Program-made: the position numbers and the translations under genes
Shown here: positions 20,657 to 29,626 of the stretch, one piece after another
Layout: every line of letters starts with the position of its first letter
How positions within the stretch are numbered: the stretch's first letter is position 1
Notes under the pieces: model-generated
Database searches by the model: none
Told to the model about the DNA's origin: nothing
Seen by the model: the letters and a program-made list of their open reading frames with translations, nothing else
Origin: an uncultured bacterium
GTDB taxonomy: Bacteria; Actinomycetota; Actinomycetes; S36-B12; CAIKAW01
Reading direction: 5' to 3'
Length of the DNA: 64,000 bases
NCBI GenBank assembly: GCA_903825575.1
Contig: CAIKAW010000031.1
Span: 67,469-131,468 of the forward strand

Positions 20657-21718
20657 ATGCCACGCGCCCTTGAACTCGGTATCCAGATCGGCACCCTAGC
20701 CCCGGGGCCGACAAATTCGATCCTTGATGTTCCTGGAGTGGGCGTCGGCCATGCGACGCTGATCAGGGATGAAACCCCGCCGCCCCATGGGCGGGGGATC
20801 GCGCGAACCGGCGTGACTGTGGTCGACTTCGGTGGAGACCACTGGGCAAACCCGCTCCCTCTAGGAGGGGCAGTCCTAAATGGCGCCGGAGAATGCACGG
20901 GTCTTCTGACCGCGCACGAATGGGGTTTGTTGGAGACTCCAATCTTCTTGACCTCGACGATGCAGTTGGGGCGCGTGTACGACGCTGCCTGCGAACTCTT
21001 GTTGGAGGAACAGCCCGGAATTATCGACGACGTTGTGATTCCCGTGGTTGCTGAATGCGACGATTCATTTCTGAGTTTCTCCGGCCGCATGCAAGTTTCC
21101 AAAGATGATGTCGCGGAGGCCCTCGCGGCAGCTCGCGCAAGTGCAAGCACCCCTGAAGCGGCGGCTGAAGGCGGCGTTGGTGCCGGAGCTGGTATGTCAT
21201 GTTTCGGCTGGAAGGGTGGCGTTGGAACTTCGTCTCGTCGCGTCGGCAACTACCTGGTGGGTGTCCTACTGCTGACGAATTTCGGACAGGCAGACCGCCT
21301 GACTGTCGCAGGCGTGCAAGTAGGCCGGTCGCTCGTTCCGCCCAGTCCTACGGCGCCGCCCGGCGGTTCATGCATTGGGATAGTCGCAACAAACGCTCCA
21401 ATCGATCACCATGGCTGCGAACGTTTGGCGCGCCGCATTGGATTGGGGCTGGGTCGCAGCGGCTCGACCGCGCACCACTCGAGCGGCGAGATCTTCTTAG
21501 GCGTCGCCACGGGATTAAGGTCGCCTAGAGGTCTTCGTCCTTCAGGTTCCGGACTTGGCGGCGTTGAACTCGACCCGTTCTTCGAAGCCGTGATTGATGC
21601 AAGTGAGGAAGCTGTCCTCAACTCCCTCTTTTCGGCGACTACCACGGTCGGTACCTCCGGACATGTTTCGCACGCGTTGCCGCTCGACGACCTTCTAGCG
21701 CTATTGGCACGCAAGTGA
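20657..21718 (+). CDS. P1 family peptidase (DmpA, L-aminopeptidase/D-esterase)
   Basis: 'ALELGIQIGTLAPGPTNSILDVPGVGVGHATLI', 'GECTGLLTAHEWGLLETPIFLTSTMQLGRVYDA'. Start 20645 or 20657. Confidence 0.88.
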   Translation: MPRALELGIQIGTLAPGPTNSILDVPGVGVGHATLIRDETPPPHGRGIARTGVTVVDFGGDHWANPLPLGGAVLNGAGECTGLLTAHEWGLLETPIFLTSTMQLGRVYDAACELLLEEQPGIIDDVVIPVVAECDDSFLSFSGRMQVSKDDVAEALAAARASASTPEAAAEGGVGAGAGMSCFGWKGGVGTSSRRVGNYLVGVLLLTNFGQADRLTVAGVQVGRSLVPPSPTAPPGGSCIGIVATNAPIDHHGCERLARRIGLGLGRSGSTAHHSSGEIFLGVATGLRSPRGLRPSGSGLGGVELDPFFEAVIDASEEAVLNSLFSATTTVGTSGHVSHALPLDDLLALLARK

Positions 21719-23787
21719 ATTCGCTAGATCCGCAACCAGGAGGTATCGGAACCCAGCTTGACACTTGGATCACGATGTCTGACGGCAATCGGCTTGCTGC
21801 CACGCTGTACCTTCCGCGCAGCGCCGAGCCAGTGCCTGTCCTCCTAGAGGCCTTGCCGTATCGCAAGGACGATTTAACAAGTTCGTACCGTCCTGAGTAT
21901 GTTCGTTTTCGGGACGAACACGCTTTCGGCGTTGTGAGACTTGATTTACGCGGTACCGGGTCAAGTTCGGGAATCGCTACAGATGAGTATCCGGAGCAGG
22001 AACAACTTGACCTGGTCGAAGTCATCGAATGGCTGGCAAGCCAACCTTGGTGCAATGGTTCCGTCGGAATGTTTGGCACCTCCTGGAGTGGGTTTAACTC
22101 GATCCAGGTTGCTATGCGTCGGCCGCCGGCACTTAAGGCTATCTGCGCGAGCTACGCCACCGATGACCGCTGGAGCGACGATGTGCACTACTACGGTGGC
22201 GCTCTAAGACTCCTTGATCAGGTGGATTACCCGCTTTACATGGTCGCCATGAACGGCCTACCACCAGTACCAGCCGTCTATGGCCCAGATTGGCGCGAGG
22301 AATGGCTTCGCAGGCTCCAACAGACGCCACCATGGATGCTGAAATGGCTAAGAGAACAACGTCGTGATCCCTACTGGCGGCACGGGTCGCTGCGTCCCGG
22401 CTACGACCAGATTCAGGCCGCCACGATGCTCATTGTCGGATGGGCCGACGGCTACCGAAACAACTCATTGCGGACCGCCCGCGCATTACATGCAGCCGGG
22501 CGCAAGGTCCATGTTTTAGCGGGGCCTTGGACGCACCAAGCGCCGTTAACTGCCTACCCGGGCCCCAATGTTGACCACGTGCCACTGATGGCTGACTGGT
22601 TCAATACTTGGTTGCGCCCGACGGTGGCCACAGCACACACGTTCGGCGCGACCGACCCGCAACTGACTTTGTTCATCCGTGAATGGTCTGAGCCGTCGGC
22701 AGATGCCGCTGAGTGGAACGGTAATTGGAGCTGCGAAAGCGTGGAGTCCTTGGATTCGCGCACCGTTGAACGTTTAATCCCGCTAGGTGTCGGAACGATG
22801 TCCCCGGCCCAACACAGCAGTGAGGGTGCGGCCGGCTGGGAGCAGGTCTCCCACGACCCAGATCTGGGTCTGGCAGCTTGGAATTCTTGCGCGGCATCAC
22901 TGCCTTGGGGGCTGCCAACGGACCAACGCCGGGATGATGGTCGGGCCTTGAGCGTGGACGTCACCCTAAGGGAAGATCTCACCATCGTCGGGCAACCGCG
23001 TCTGCTTCTCCGTCTGCTTCCTTCACAGCCGACTACCCATGTCGCCGTCCGGCTGTGTGCCGTGGACCCGCTTTCTGGGACTTCAGTTCTGATCACTCGC
23101 GGCTTCCTGGCGCTGTCTTACCGTGATGGGACTGCGGGGGAAGCAGATTTGGTGCCTACGCCCGTCGAACCGAACATGCCTATCGACGTCATAGTCGAGC
23201 TAGAAACCGTTGCCTACAAATTCAAGGCAGGGGAGGTGCTGAGGGTTTCGTTGGCCGCAACGGAGTGGCCCAATGCGGTTGCGGCTCCCGGTCCCAATTC
23301 CTATGCGGTGAGACTCGATGCCAGCGAATTGGTCGTGCCCGAACTTGTCGGACTTTCGCCATTTGCGGCGCCAAGTTTCACCACCCCAATCGCCGCTGAA
23401 CCCAACGCTCAAGCGGATCAGGATTCTGAGAGTTCGCACGTCAAGTGGTGGACTGAGGATGATGTTCTCGAGCGTGTTACGTCGGCCTCCGTGCTGCACG
23501 GAGGCAAGTACCGAACGCCCTATGGTGACCTTTGTAAGGAGGAGTACTCCGGTCGGGTAAGCATTGACCGCAGAACCTGGGAACAGCACCTTTCGGCCGC
23601 CACTTCCTTCGAAATCAAGTGGCCGGAATTGCATGTCTGTGCGTCTTCTGACCTGGAGATTTCTGTCACGAATGAGGCTTTCGATGTACGCCTGAGTCTG
23701 CGAGTGATCGAAGTGGACCACAAATCGGCCGAACACACAGTTCATGAACGCTTTTGGCAGGAAGTTATCCCGCGCGATCTTGCTTAG
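21715..23787 (+). CDS. CocE/NonD family hydrolase (X-Pro dipeptidyl-peptidase-like)
   Basis: 'DGNRLAATLYLPRSAEPVPVLLEALPYRKDD', 'GSVGMFGTSWSGFNSIQVAMRRPPALKAICA' nucleophile elbow; C-terminal XPNPEP-like beta domain. Confidence 0.87.
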   Translation: MNSLDPQPGGIGTQLDTWITMSDGNRLAATLYLPRSAEPVPVLLEALPYRKDDLTSSYRPEYVRFRDEHAFGVVRLDLRGTGSSSGIATDEYPEQEQLDLVEVIEWLASQPWCNGSVGMFGTSWSGFNSIQVAMRRPPALKAICASYATDDRWSDDVHYYGGALRLLDQVDYPLYMVAMNGLPPVPAVYGPDWREEWLRRLQQTPPWMLKWLREQRRDPYWRHGSLRPGYDQIQAATMLIVGWADGYRNNSLRTARALHAAGRKVHVLAGPWTHQAPLTAYPGPNVDHVPLMADWFNTWLRPTVATAHTFGATDPQLTLFIREWSEPSADAAEWNGNWSCESVESLDSRTVERLIPLGVGTMSPAQHSSEGAAGWEQVSHDPDLGLAAWNSCAASLPWGLPTDQRRDDGRALSVDVTLREDLTIVGQPRLLLRLLPSQPTTHVAVRLCAVDPLSGTSVLITRGFLALSYRDGTAGEADLVPTPVEPNMPIDVIVELETVAYKFKAGEVLRVSLAATEWPNAVAAPGPNSYAVRLDASELVVPELVGLSPFAAPSFTTPIAAEPNAQADQDSESSHVKWWTEDDVLERVTSASVLHGGKYRTPYGDLCKEEYSGRVSIDRRTWEQHLSAATSFEIKWPELHVCASSDLEISVTNEAFDVRLSLRVIEVDHKSAEHTVHERFWQEVIPRDLA

Positions 23788-24785
23788 CCGTCTGCACCAA
23801 CGTGCAGGCACGCAACTTGATGACCGTGCCCCGTAGCCAGAATAGGAAGGTCGGCGGTTAAGCACGCCTGTGCTTCCGAAGACTCGGGCGGTAGGCCAGC
23901 AAGTACCTGACAACGAGGATTGAAGCGACAACCGGTCGGAATGCGGGTTGGGTCGGGCGGTTCTCCCTGCAGTACAACCGGCGCCATATGGCTTATCTCG
24001 GGAACAACCGATAGCAGCGCTTTCGTATACGGATGCTGGGGATTGCCTAGGACTTCCTCTGTTTTACCGATTTCCACAATTCGACCCAAATACATGACCG
24101 CGATTCGGTCGGCGATATTCCATGCCAAGCCCAAATCATGTGTTACGACGAGCAACGTCAGATCCAATTCCTCGCGTAACCGGAGCAGCAATGCCAGAAT
24201 TTCGCCCCGTACAGATGCGTCCAAACTAGAAACAGGCTCGTCGGCCACGATCACGCGCGGTTTAAGTACCAGCGCTCCGGCGATGACCACCCGTTGCCGC
24301 TGTCCTCCAGAAAGCTCGTGCGGATACCGCCCGAAGAACTTCTCCGCTGGACGCAGACCCGCCTGCGCCAGGGCGGCAGCAACATTCTCAGACTCCTGTT
24401 CGACCAAACCGTGAACGCGCAGTCCCTCGGCCACGGCCTCATAGACGGTATGGCGCGGATTAAGAGCGCCTGAAGGGTCCTGAAGCACCAATTGAACCGT
24501 GCGCCGAAAGGAACGAAGCGAATGGCGGTCGTAACGCAGGGCCTGCCCATCGACTTGTACTTGGCCGGCAGCGGGTCGTTCAAGCCCAAGCAAGGTCCGT
24601 GCCAAGGTTGTCTTGCCGCAGCCGCTTTCGCCTACCAACGCGATGATTTCCCCCCTGCCAATTGCCAAGTCGATGCCATCTACGGCGCGCGCTGGTAATC
24701 CGTCGCGACCTCGGAAAGTAACGCTCACTCCAGTTGCGGACAGCACGGGAGCGTTGGGCAGGACAGACCCCGGACGAGAAGTCAC
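23784..24785 (-). CDS. dppF: dipeptide/oligopeptide ABC transporter ATP-binding protein
   Basis: Walker A 'GESGCGKTTLARTLLGL', 'LSGGQRQRVVIAGAL', C-terminal 'GCRFNPRCQ'. GTG start at 24785 gives a GTGA overlap with the upstream gene. Confidence 0.9.
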   Translation of the reverse strand: MTSRPGSVLPNAPVLSATGVSVTFRGRDGLPARAVDGIDLAIGRGEIIALVGESGCGKTTLARTLLGLERPAAGQVQVDGQALRYDRHSLRSFRRTVQLVLQDPSGALNPRHTVYEAVAEGLRVHGLVEQESENVAAALAQAGLRPAEKFFGRYPHELSGGQRQRVVIAGALVLKPRVIVADEPVSSLDASVRGEILALLLRLREELDLTLLVVTHDLGLAWNIADRIAVMYLGRIVEIGKTEEVLGNPQHPYTKALLSVVPEISHMAPVVLQGEPPDPTRIPTGCRFNPRCQVLAGLPPESSEAQACLTADLPILATGHGHQVACLHVGADG

Positions 24786-25750
24786 AAGACACCTTCCGAA
24801 ACCCGCAGACAAGCGGCCATTCGGCCCAGACCAAGTGGCACCAGTTCGACATCGGACGTCTGGCAAACGTCAATGGCGCGCGCGCAACGAGGATGGAACG
24901 TACAGCCGGATGGCAGATCCCCAGGGAAGGGAGGATCCCCAGGTAGTCCAGCAGGCGCGTATCGGAACGCGGGATCTCCGATTCGAGGAAAGGCGCCGGC
25001 CAATGCGGCCGAATAGGGATGCAGTGGGTCAGTGAAGATTGTCTGGCTAGGTCCCGTCTCGACCATTCGACCCGCGTACATCACTGCAACCCGATCACAG
25101 GTTTCAGCCAAGACCGAGAGGTCATGGCTTATAAAGATCAAACCAACCCCAGTCTCATTGATGAGATCTTTTAGCACCTTAAGGACTTGAGCTTGAACCA
25201 TGACGTCCAAGGCAGTCGTCGGCTCGTCCGCGATGATCAACTGTGGTCGGCATGCCAGTGCCATCGCGATCATCACCCGTTGGCGTTGACCCCCAGATAA
25301 TTGATGTGGGTAGGCACGAGCTCGGGCAGCGGGGAGCCCCACCTGTTCAAGCAGTCCATTCACCCTTGATGAAACCTCACGGGACTCGACATTTTCGTGA
25401 ATCCGAATTGGTTCACCAATCTGCTCGCCCACTCTTCGAACCGGATTCAACCCGTGCATCGCGCCCTGGAAGACGATGGCAGCCTTGGCCCAACGCACCG
25501 CCCGCACCTGGCCCCAAGTCATAGCGAGGATGTCTTGGTCTTCGAGGCGGATCTGTCCGGTTACAGTCGCGCTCCTGGGTAGTAGACGTAGTACAGCTGT
25601 CGCGAGGGTGCTTTTGCCGCAGCCTGATTCCCCGGCGATTCCTAGGGTTTGCCCGGCCTCAACAACTAGATCAACACCGCGTACTGCTGGCACGTCGCCT
25701 TGCGTGCCGCGATAAGTGACCTGCAGATCCTGAATTTCTAAAAGACTCAT
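24782..25750 (-). CDS. dppD: dipeptide/oligopeptide ABC transporter ATP-binding protein
   Basis: Walker A 'GESGCGKSTLATAVLRLL', signature 'LSGGQRQRVMIAMAL', 'GCTFHPRCARAIDVC'. Confidence 0.92.
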   Translation of the reverse strand: MSLLEIQDLQVTYRGTQGDVPAVRGVDLVVEAGQTLGIAGESGCGKSTLATAVLRLLPRSATVTGQIRLEDQDILAMTWGQVRAVRWAKAAIVFQGAMHGLNPVRRVGEQIGEPIRIHENVESREVSSRVNGLLEQVGLPAARARAYPHQLSGGQRQRVMIAMALACRPQLIIADEPTTALDVMVQAQVLKVLKDLINETGVGLIFISHDLSVLAETCDRVAVMYAGRMVETGPSQTIFTDPLHPYSAALAGAFPRIGDPAFRYAPAGLPGDPPFPGDLPSGCTFHPRCARAIDVCQTSDVELVPLGLGRMAACLRVSEGVL

Positions 25751-26667
25751 GCAACAACACTCTGCCTTGGGTCGAGGATCTGTTCTAGGGCTCTACCTAT
25801 CAACGTGAACGCTATTACGACAAGAACAACACAAACACCCGGGCTCAATACGTACCACCAAGCGCCCAAAGAAACGGCCCCATTAGAGAAGGCGTCATCC
25901 AGAATTCCCCCCCACGAAGGTTCGAGCGGATTCCCAAGACCCAAGAAGGAAAGTGAGGTTTCCGCGAGAATCGCAATCGCCACCGTGAGCGTCGTGTTGG
26001 CCAGCACAAGAGGCATGACATTGGGAAGCACGTGTTTGACCATTTGGTGAGTATCACTGCCGCCCAGGGCCTTAGCTCGCTCCAAATAGGGCCGGCCTTC
26101 GACAGAGAGCGTCTGAGCCCGGATGATCCGGGCGGTACCGGGCCACGAGGTAACACCGATGACGATGATGATGTTGAGCATCGAAGGCCCCAAGACCGTA
26201 GCCATAACCACGGCTAGCGGGAGAAAGGGGATCACAAGGAACCAGTTGCTCAATCCGTTAAGAACCGTGTCGACCGGACCCCGGAAATGCCCTCCGAGGA
26301 TGCCTACTGCAGTTCCCAACACCATCGAGATGACCGTCGCCGCACACCCAACGACTAGAGATACTCGGGTGCCCCACGCAAGTCGTGCCAAAACTGATCT
26401 TCCCGATTCATCGGTGCCGAGCGGATATTGAAAGGACGGGTGCTGGTAGGGCAGCCCCGTTGCGTGAATCACACTCAGCGTGGCCCGATTGAACAGTAAG
26501 GGAGCAAACAGTGCCAGAGCCACAAAGAAGATAAGGATCCCCAGACCCCATCTACCGCCACGATGAGCAAGGAAAGCCCGTCGGAGTCGTCGCCGATTGG
26601 CTGACCGGCGGGCACGTGCCACCTCCCGCCCGGATTGCATCCCAGTCTGGCTATTGCCGGCGCTCAT
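25747..26667 (-). CDS. dppC: dipeptide/oligopeptide ABC transporter permease
   Basis: 'YPLGTDESGRSVLARLAWGTRVSLVVG', EAA loop 'ERAKALGGSDTHQMVKHVLPNVMPLV'. Confidence 0.92.
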   Translation of the reverse strand: MSAGNSQTGMQSGREVARARRSANRRRLRRAFLAHRGGRWGLGILIFFVALALFAPLLFNRATLSVIHATGLPYQHPSFQYPLGTDESGRSVLARLAWGTRVSLVVGCAATVISMVLGTAVGILGGHFRGPVDTVLNGLSNWFLVIPFLPLAVVMATVLGPSMLNIIIVIGVTSWPGTARIIRAQTLSVEGRPYLERAKALGGSDTHQMVKHVLPNVMPLVLANTTLTVAIAILAETSLSFLGLGNPLEPSWGGILDDAFSNGAVSLGAWWYVLSPGVCVVLVVIAFTLIGRALEQILDPRQSVVA

Positions 26668-27704
26668 GGACGTACCCGCGGATCCAGATAGGCATACAGC
26701 AAATCAGCAGTGACATTGGCAATTATGACGGCGAACGAAAAGAGCAAGAACGCAGCCTGAAGCAACGGAATATCGGGCCCTTTGATCGCGTCATATGACA
26801 GTAAACCCAGGCCGGGCCATGAGTAGACGGTTTCCACGGTGATGGCTCCACCGACTACGAATCCTAGATTCATAAAGATCAAAGTCATCGTGGGTAGTAA
26901 CGCATTGGGAACCGCGTGGCGGCGTCGGACGTCACTGTCGAGCAATCCCTTTGCACGAGCTGTCGTCAAATAGTCCTGCCCAAGTTCGTCCACCACCGAA
27001 GCGCGCATGATCAACGAGTATTCGGCTAGATAGACAAGAGTGAGGGTTAAACATGGAAGAGCCAGATGCCAGCCCGTATCCAAAACGCCCCGTAAAGATC
27101 CGCCGCTCAATCCTGGCGAGATCATTCCACCTGTGGGGAATAGTCCAGGTATTCCGAAAGCGCCCACTGCAAAGACAATCAGCAAAACCAAACCAAGCCA
27201 GAACTCTGGCATTGAATACAGAATGAGCGTGAATCCTGTTGATATGCGATCAAAGCGGCCGCCGGGAGTCCAGCCGGCCCGGATCCCAATCCACACGCCG
27301 ATGATGCTCGCTAACACGATCGCGGTTCCAACCAGCAAGACAGTAGGCCAAAGCCGATCGCCGATCAGCCCCCAAACCGGTCTGGAGAATCGAGTGGAAT
27401 CAATGGTCTCTGCGAACGGATTGCGCATGTAGGTGACGAACTGATCCCAGATTGGCCGATTCAACGCAGCCCGAAGTTTCGCTAATTGCACTGGATCTTG
27501 GTTTCGCCCGCGGTTATATAGGCCTACTGGATCGCCAGGCATCATTCGGAACAGGAAGAAGTTAAATATCACGACAAAGAGCAGGGTGAGAACGCCACCG
27601 CCGAGCTTGGCCAGCACAAATTTGCTGAGGTCCCTATTTCGTCGGAACCAGGAACGCTTCTCTGCGTGCGTCGATTGCCCGAAACCCTGGCTCTGGATGG
27701 CCAC
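26664..27704 (-). CDS. dppB: dipeptide/oligopeptide ABC transporter permease
   Basis: 'FFLFRMMPGDPVGLYNRGR', 'TTARAKGLLDSDVRRRHAVPNALLPTMTLI'. Confidence 0.92.
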   Translation of the reverse strand: MAIQSQGFGQSTHAEKRSWFRRNRDLSKFVLAKLGGGVLTLLFVVIFNFFLFRMMPGDPVGLYNRGRNQDPVQLAKLRAALNRPIWDQFVTYMRNPFAETIDSTRFSRPVWGLIGDRLWPTVLLVGTAIVLASIIGVWIGIRAGWTPGGRFDRISTGFTLILYSMPEFWLGLVLLIVFAVGAFGIPGLFPTGGMISPGLSGGSLRGVLDTGWHLALPCLTLTLVYLAEYSLIMRASVVDELGQDYLTTARAKGLLDSDVRRRHAVPNALLPTMTLIFMNLGFVVGGAITVETVYSWPGLGLLSYDAIKGPDIPLLQAAFLLFSFAVIIANVTADLLYAYLDPRVRP

Positions 27705-27710
27705 CGACCG

Positions 27711-29591
27711 TCATTCCCGGTCTTGACTTGTAGCCGTCTTGCGGCGCCGGCCAAGAACTACGATGCCGCCGACAACGAGCACTGCCAACACTGCGCCGCC
27801 ACCGACTAGCCCAAGGTTCATTCCACTATTCGCGACAGCGGCGGCAGACACGGGCCGAAGGCTCGAATATGACCAGGTGCCGTATTGGAACAGGTAGACA
27901 CCGTTCTGCTCTGGCTGAGGAATGAACCCGGTCCAGCGGTCACTTCGATAAGCGAAGTTATCGTCGTAGTTCGCATACACGATATAGGGGGAGTCTTGGT
28001 AGAGCAGTGCTTGCATCTGCTTGACGATCACAGCCCTAGCGACAGGATCCGTGATGCCCGACTGCTCGGCGAACAGTTGGTCATAGGCCGGGTTGCAATA
28101 GAAGGAGTCAGACAGATCGGCGTAGACCTGACCTGCATCCTTGTATGAACGTTTCCCGCAGGTAAAAGTGGAGAGTTGATAGTTGGGATCTGGTTCAATT
28201 ACCCAACCCCATTCGAAGATGTCGTAGTTTCCTTGCCCAATGATCTCTGTCAAAGCGTCGGATGCAACCAATTTCACTGTCGACGAGATTCCAATTTGCG
28301 TCAGATAGCCCTGCAGGTACTGAATCGCCTTGGTCGATGACGCCGAATCTGAACGCCCAAGTAGCCGCAATGAAAGCGGTGTTCCAGCCGGTGTAGTTCG
28401 AAGATTGTTGGTGCCGAGTTTGTATCCGGCAGCATCAAGCAACTGGCCGGCCTTCACCGGGTCGTAACCGATCAGCTCGTCAGCAGTTGGAGTCCAATGC
28501 AGGCTTTGATAGATCGGCGGGATTATCGAATCACCAACTGAGCCATAGCCGTTGAAGACCCTTTCCAACAACGTCTTTCGGTCTACTCCCCAGGACACGG
28601 CCCGACGGAAGCTGGCATTCTTGAGAGCTGGGTTGCCGTTCCCAATAGCCGTGCCGTCCTTTAGCGCTGCCCCCGTGTTGAAAGCGAACTCGTCGAATCC
28701 CGAATACGTAGCCGCAACTCGCGTAACACCTGGAACATTCGCCAACGAGTTGTACACGTTGGTATCCAACGAGTCGGCATAGTCCACTTCGCCCTTCTTC
28801 AATGCTTGCCCGAGAGCATCAGGATTGTTGTAAATCCGGAAGACTAGGTTCTTTACTCGAGGCATTCCACCGTAGTAGTTCGGGTTTGCAACGAGACGAA
28901 CGAATTGCCCAGTCTGTCGCTCGACTACCGTGTACGCACCGGCTCCAACAGTTGGCGAGCCGGGAGTCGGCTCGTTCGTGTACGACTTCACCTGAGTTTC
29001 GGAGATGTCCTTCCATATGTGCTTCGGCAGGATGTAAACGTAAAGGTGCAGCATGATGGGCGACGGCCGCTTCACCGTGAAGACAACCGTGGTTGCATCC
29101 GGTGCCGAAACTGAGGCGATGTCATTGGTGTAGGCCGAGTAGTTCGTCTGCTCGTATTGACCGTTCAGCACCCGCTCAAATGAGTACACGACATCGGCCG
29201 AGGTAAGCGGTTGTCCATCACTCCACTTCACGCCGTCTCGAAGCTTGTACGTCCAAGTCGTGTGATCTGGGGATTCAGTCCAGGAAGTCGCAAGGCCAGG
29301 AACCGTGGTGAAGTCCTTGGCTGCGTACTCAGTGAGCGTCGGGTATTCGAGTTGGTAAATCTCGTACGCATTCGCATCAATGCCCGTGAATGGGTTAAGT
29401 GAATCCACATCGGTGGTCGTTCCAATGGTGAACGTGTCAGCAGCGGCTGACGCTGAGCCAGTTGGAGCGGGCGACCCGCTGTCGGCACTGGCAGCCAGAG
29501 GCGCCATGGCGAGCGTAAGGACCCCGCCCAGCAGCATCGATAGCCGACGAGCTTGGGCCTTACGTCGAGTCCTTGGCAATGCAACAGTCAT
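27711..29591 (-). CDS. peptide ABC transporter substrate-binding protein (SBP_bac_5) with C-terminal TM anchor
   Basis: 'DSLNPFTGIDANAYEIYQLEYPTLTEY', 'WTYKLRDGVKWSDGQPLTSADVVYSFERVL'; C-terminus 'GLVGGGAVLAVLVVGGIVVLGRRRKTATSQDRE'. Start MTVALPRTRR at 29591. Confidence 0.9.
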   Translation of the reverse strand: MTVALPRTRRKAQARRLSMLLGGVLTLAMAPLAASADSGSPAPTGSASAAADTFTIGTTTDVDSLNPFTGIDANAYEIYQLEYPTLTEYAAKDFTTVPGLATSWTESPDHTTWTYKLRDGVKWSDGQPLTSADVVYSFERVLNGQYEQTNYSAYTNDIASVSAPDATTVVFTVKRPSPIMLHLYVYILPKHIWKDISETQVKSYTNEPTPGSPTVGAGAYTVVERQTGQFVRLVANPNYYGGMPRVKNLVFRIYNNPDALGQALKKGEVDYADSLDTNVYNSLANVPGVTRVAATYSGFDEFAFNTGAALKDGTAIGNGNPALKNASFRRAVSWGVDRKTLLERVFNGYGSVGDSIIPPIYQSLHWTPTADELIGYDPVKAGQLLDAAGYKLGTNNLRTTPAGTPLSLRLLGRSDSASSTKAIQYLQGYLTQIGISSTVKLVASDALTEIIGQGNYDIFEWGWVIEPDPNYQLSTFTCGKRSYKDAGQVYADLSDSFYCNPAYDQLFAEQSGITDPVARAVIVKQMQALLYQDSPYIVYANYDDNFAYRSDRWTGFIPQPEQNGVYLFQYGTWSYSSLRPVSAAAVANSGMNLGLVGGGAVLAVLVVGGIVVLGRRRKTATSQDRE

Positions 29592-29626
29592 GAGTTCGCC
29601 TCTCGAAGCGTTGCTAGTCTCCACCT

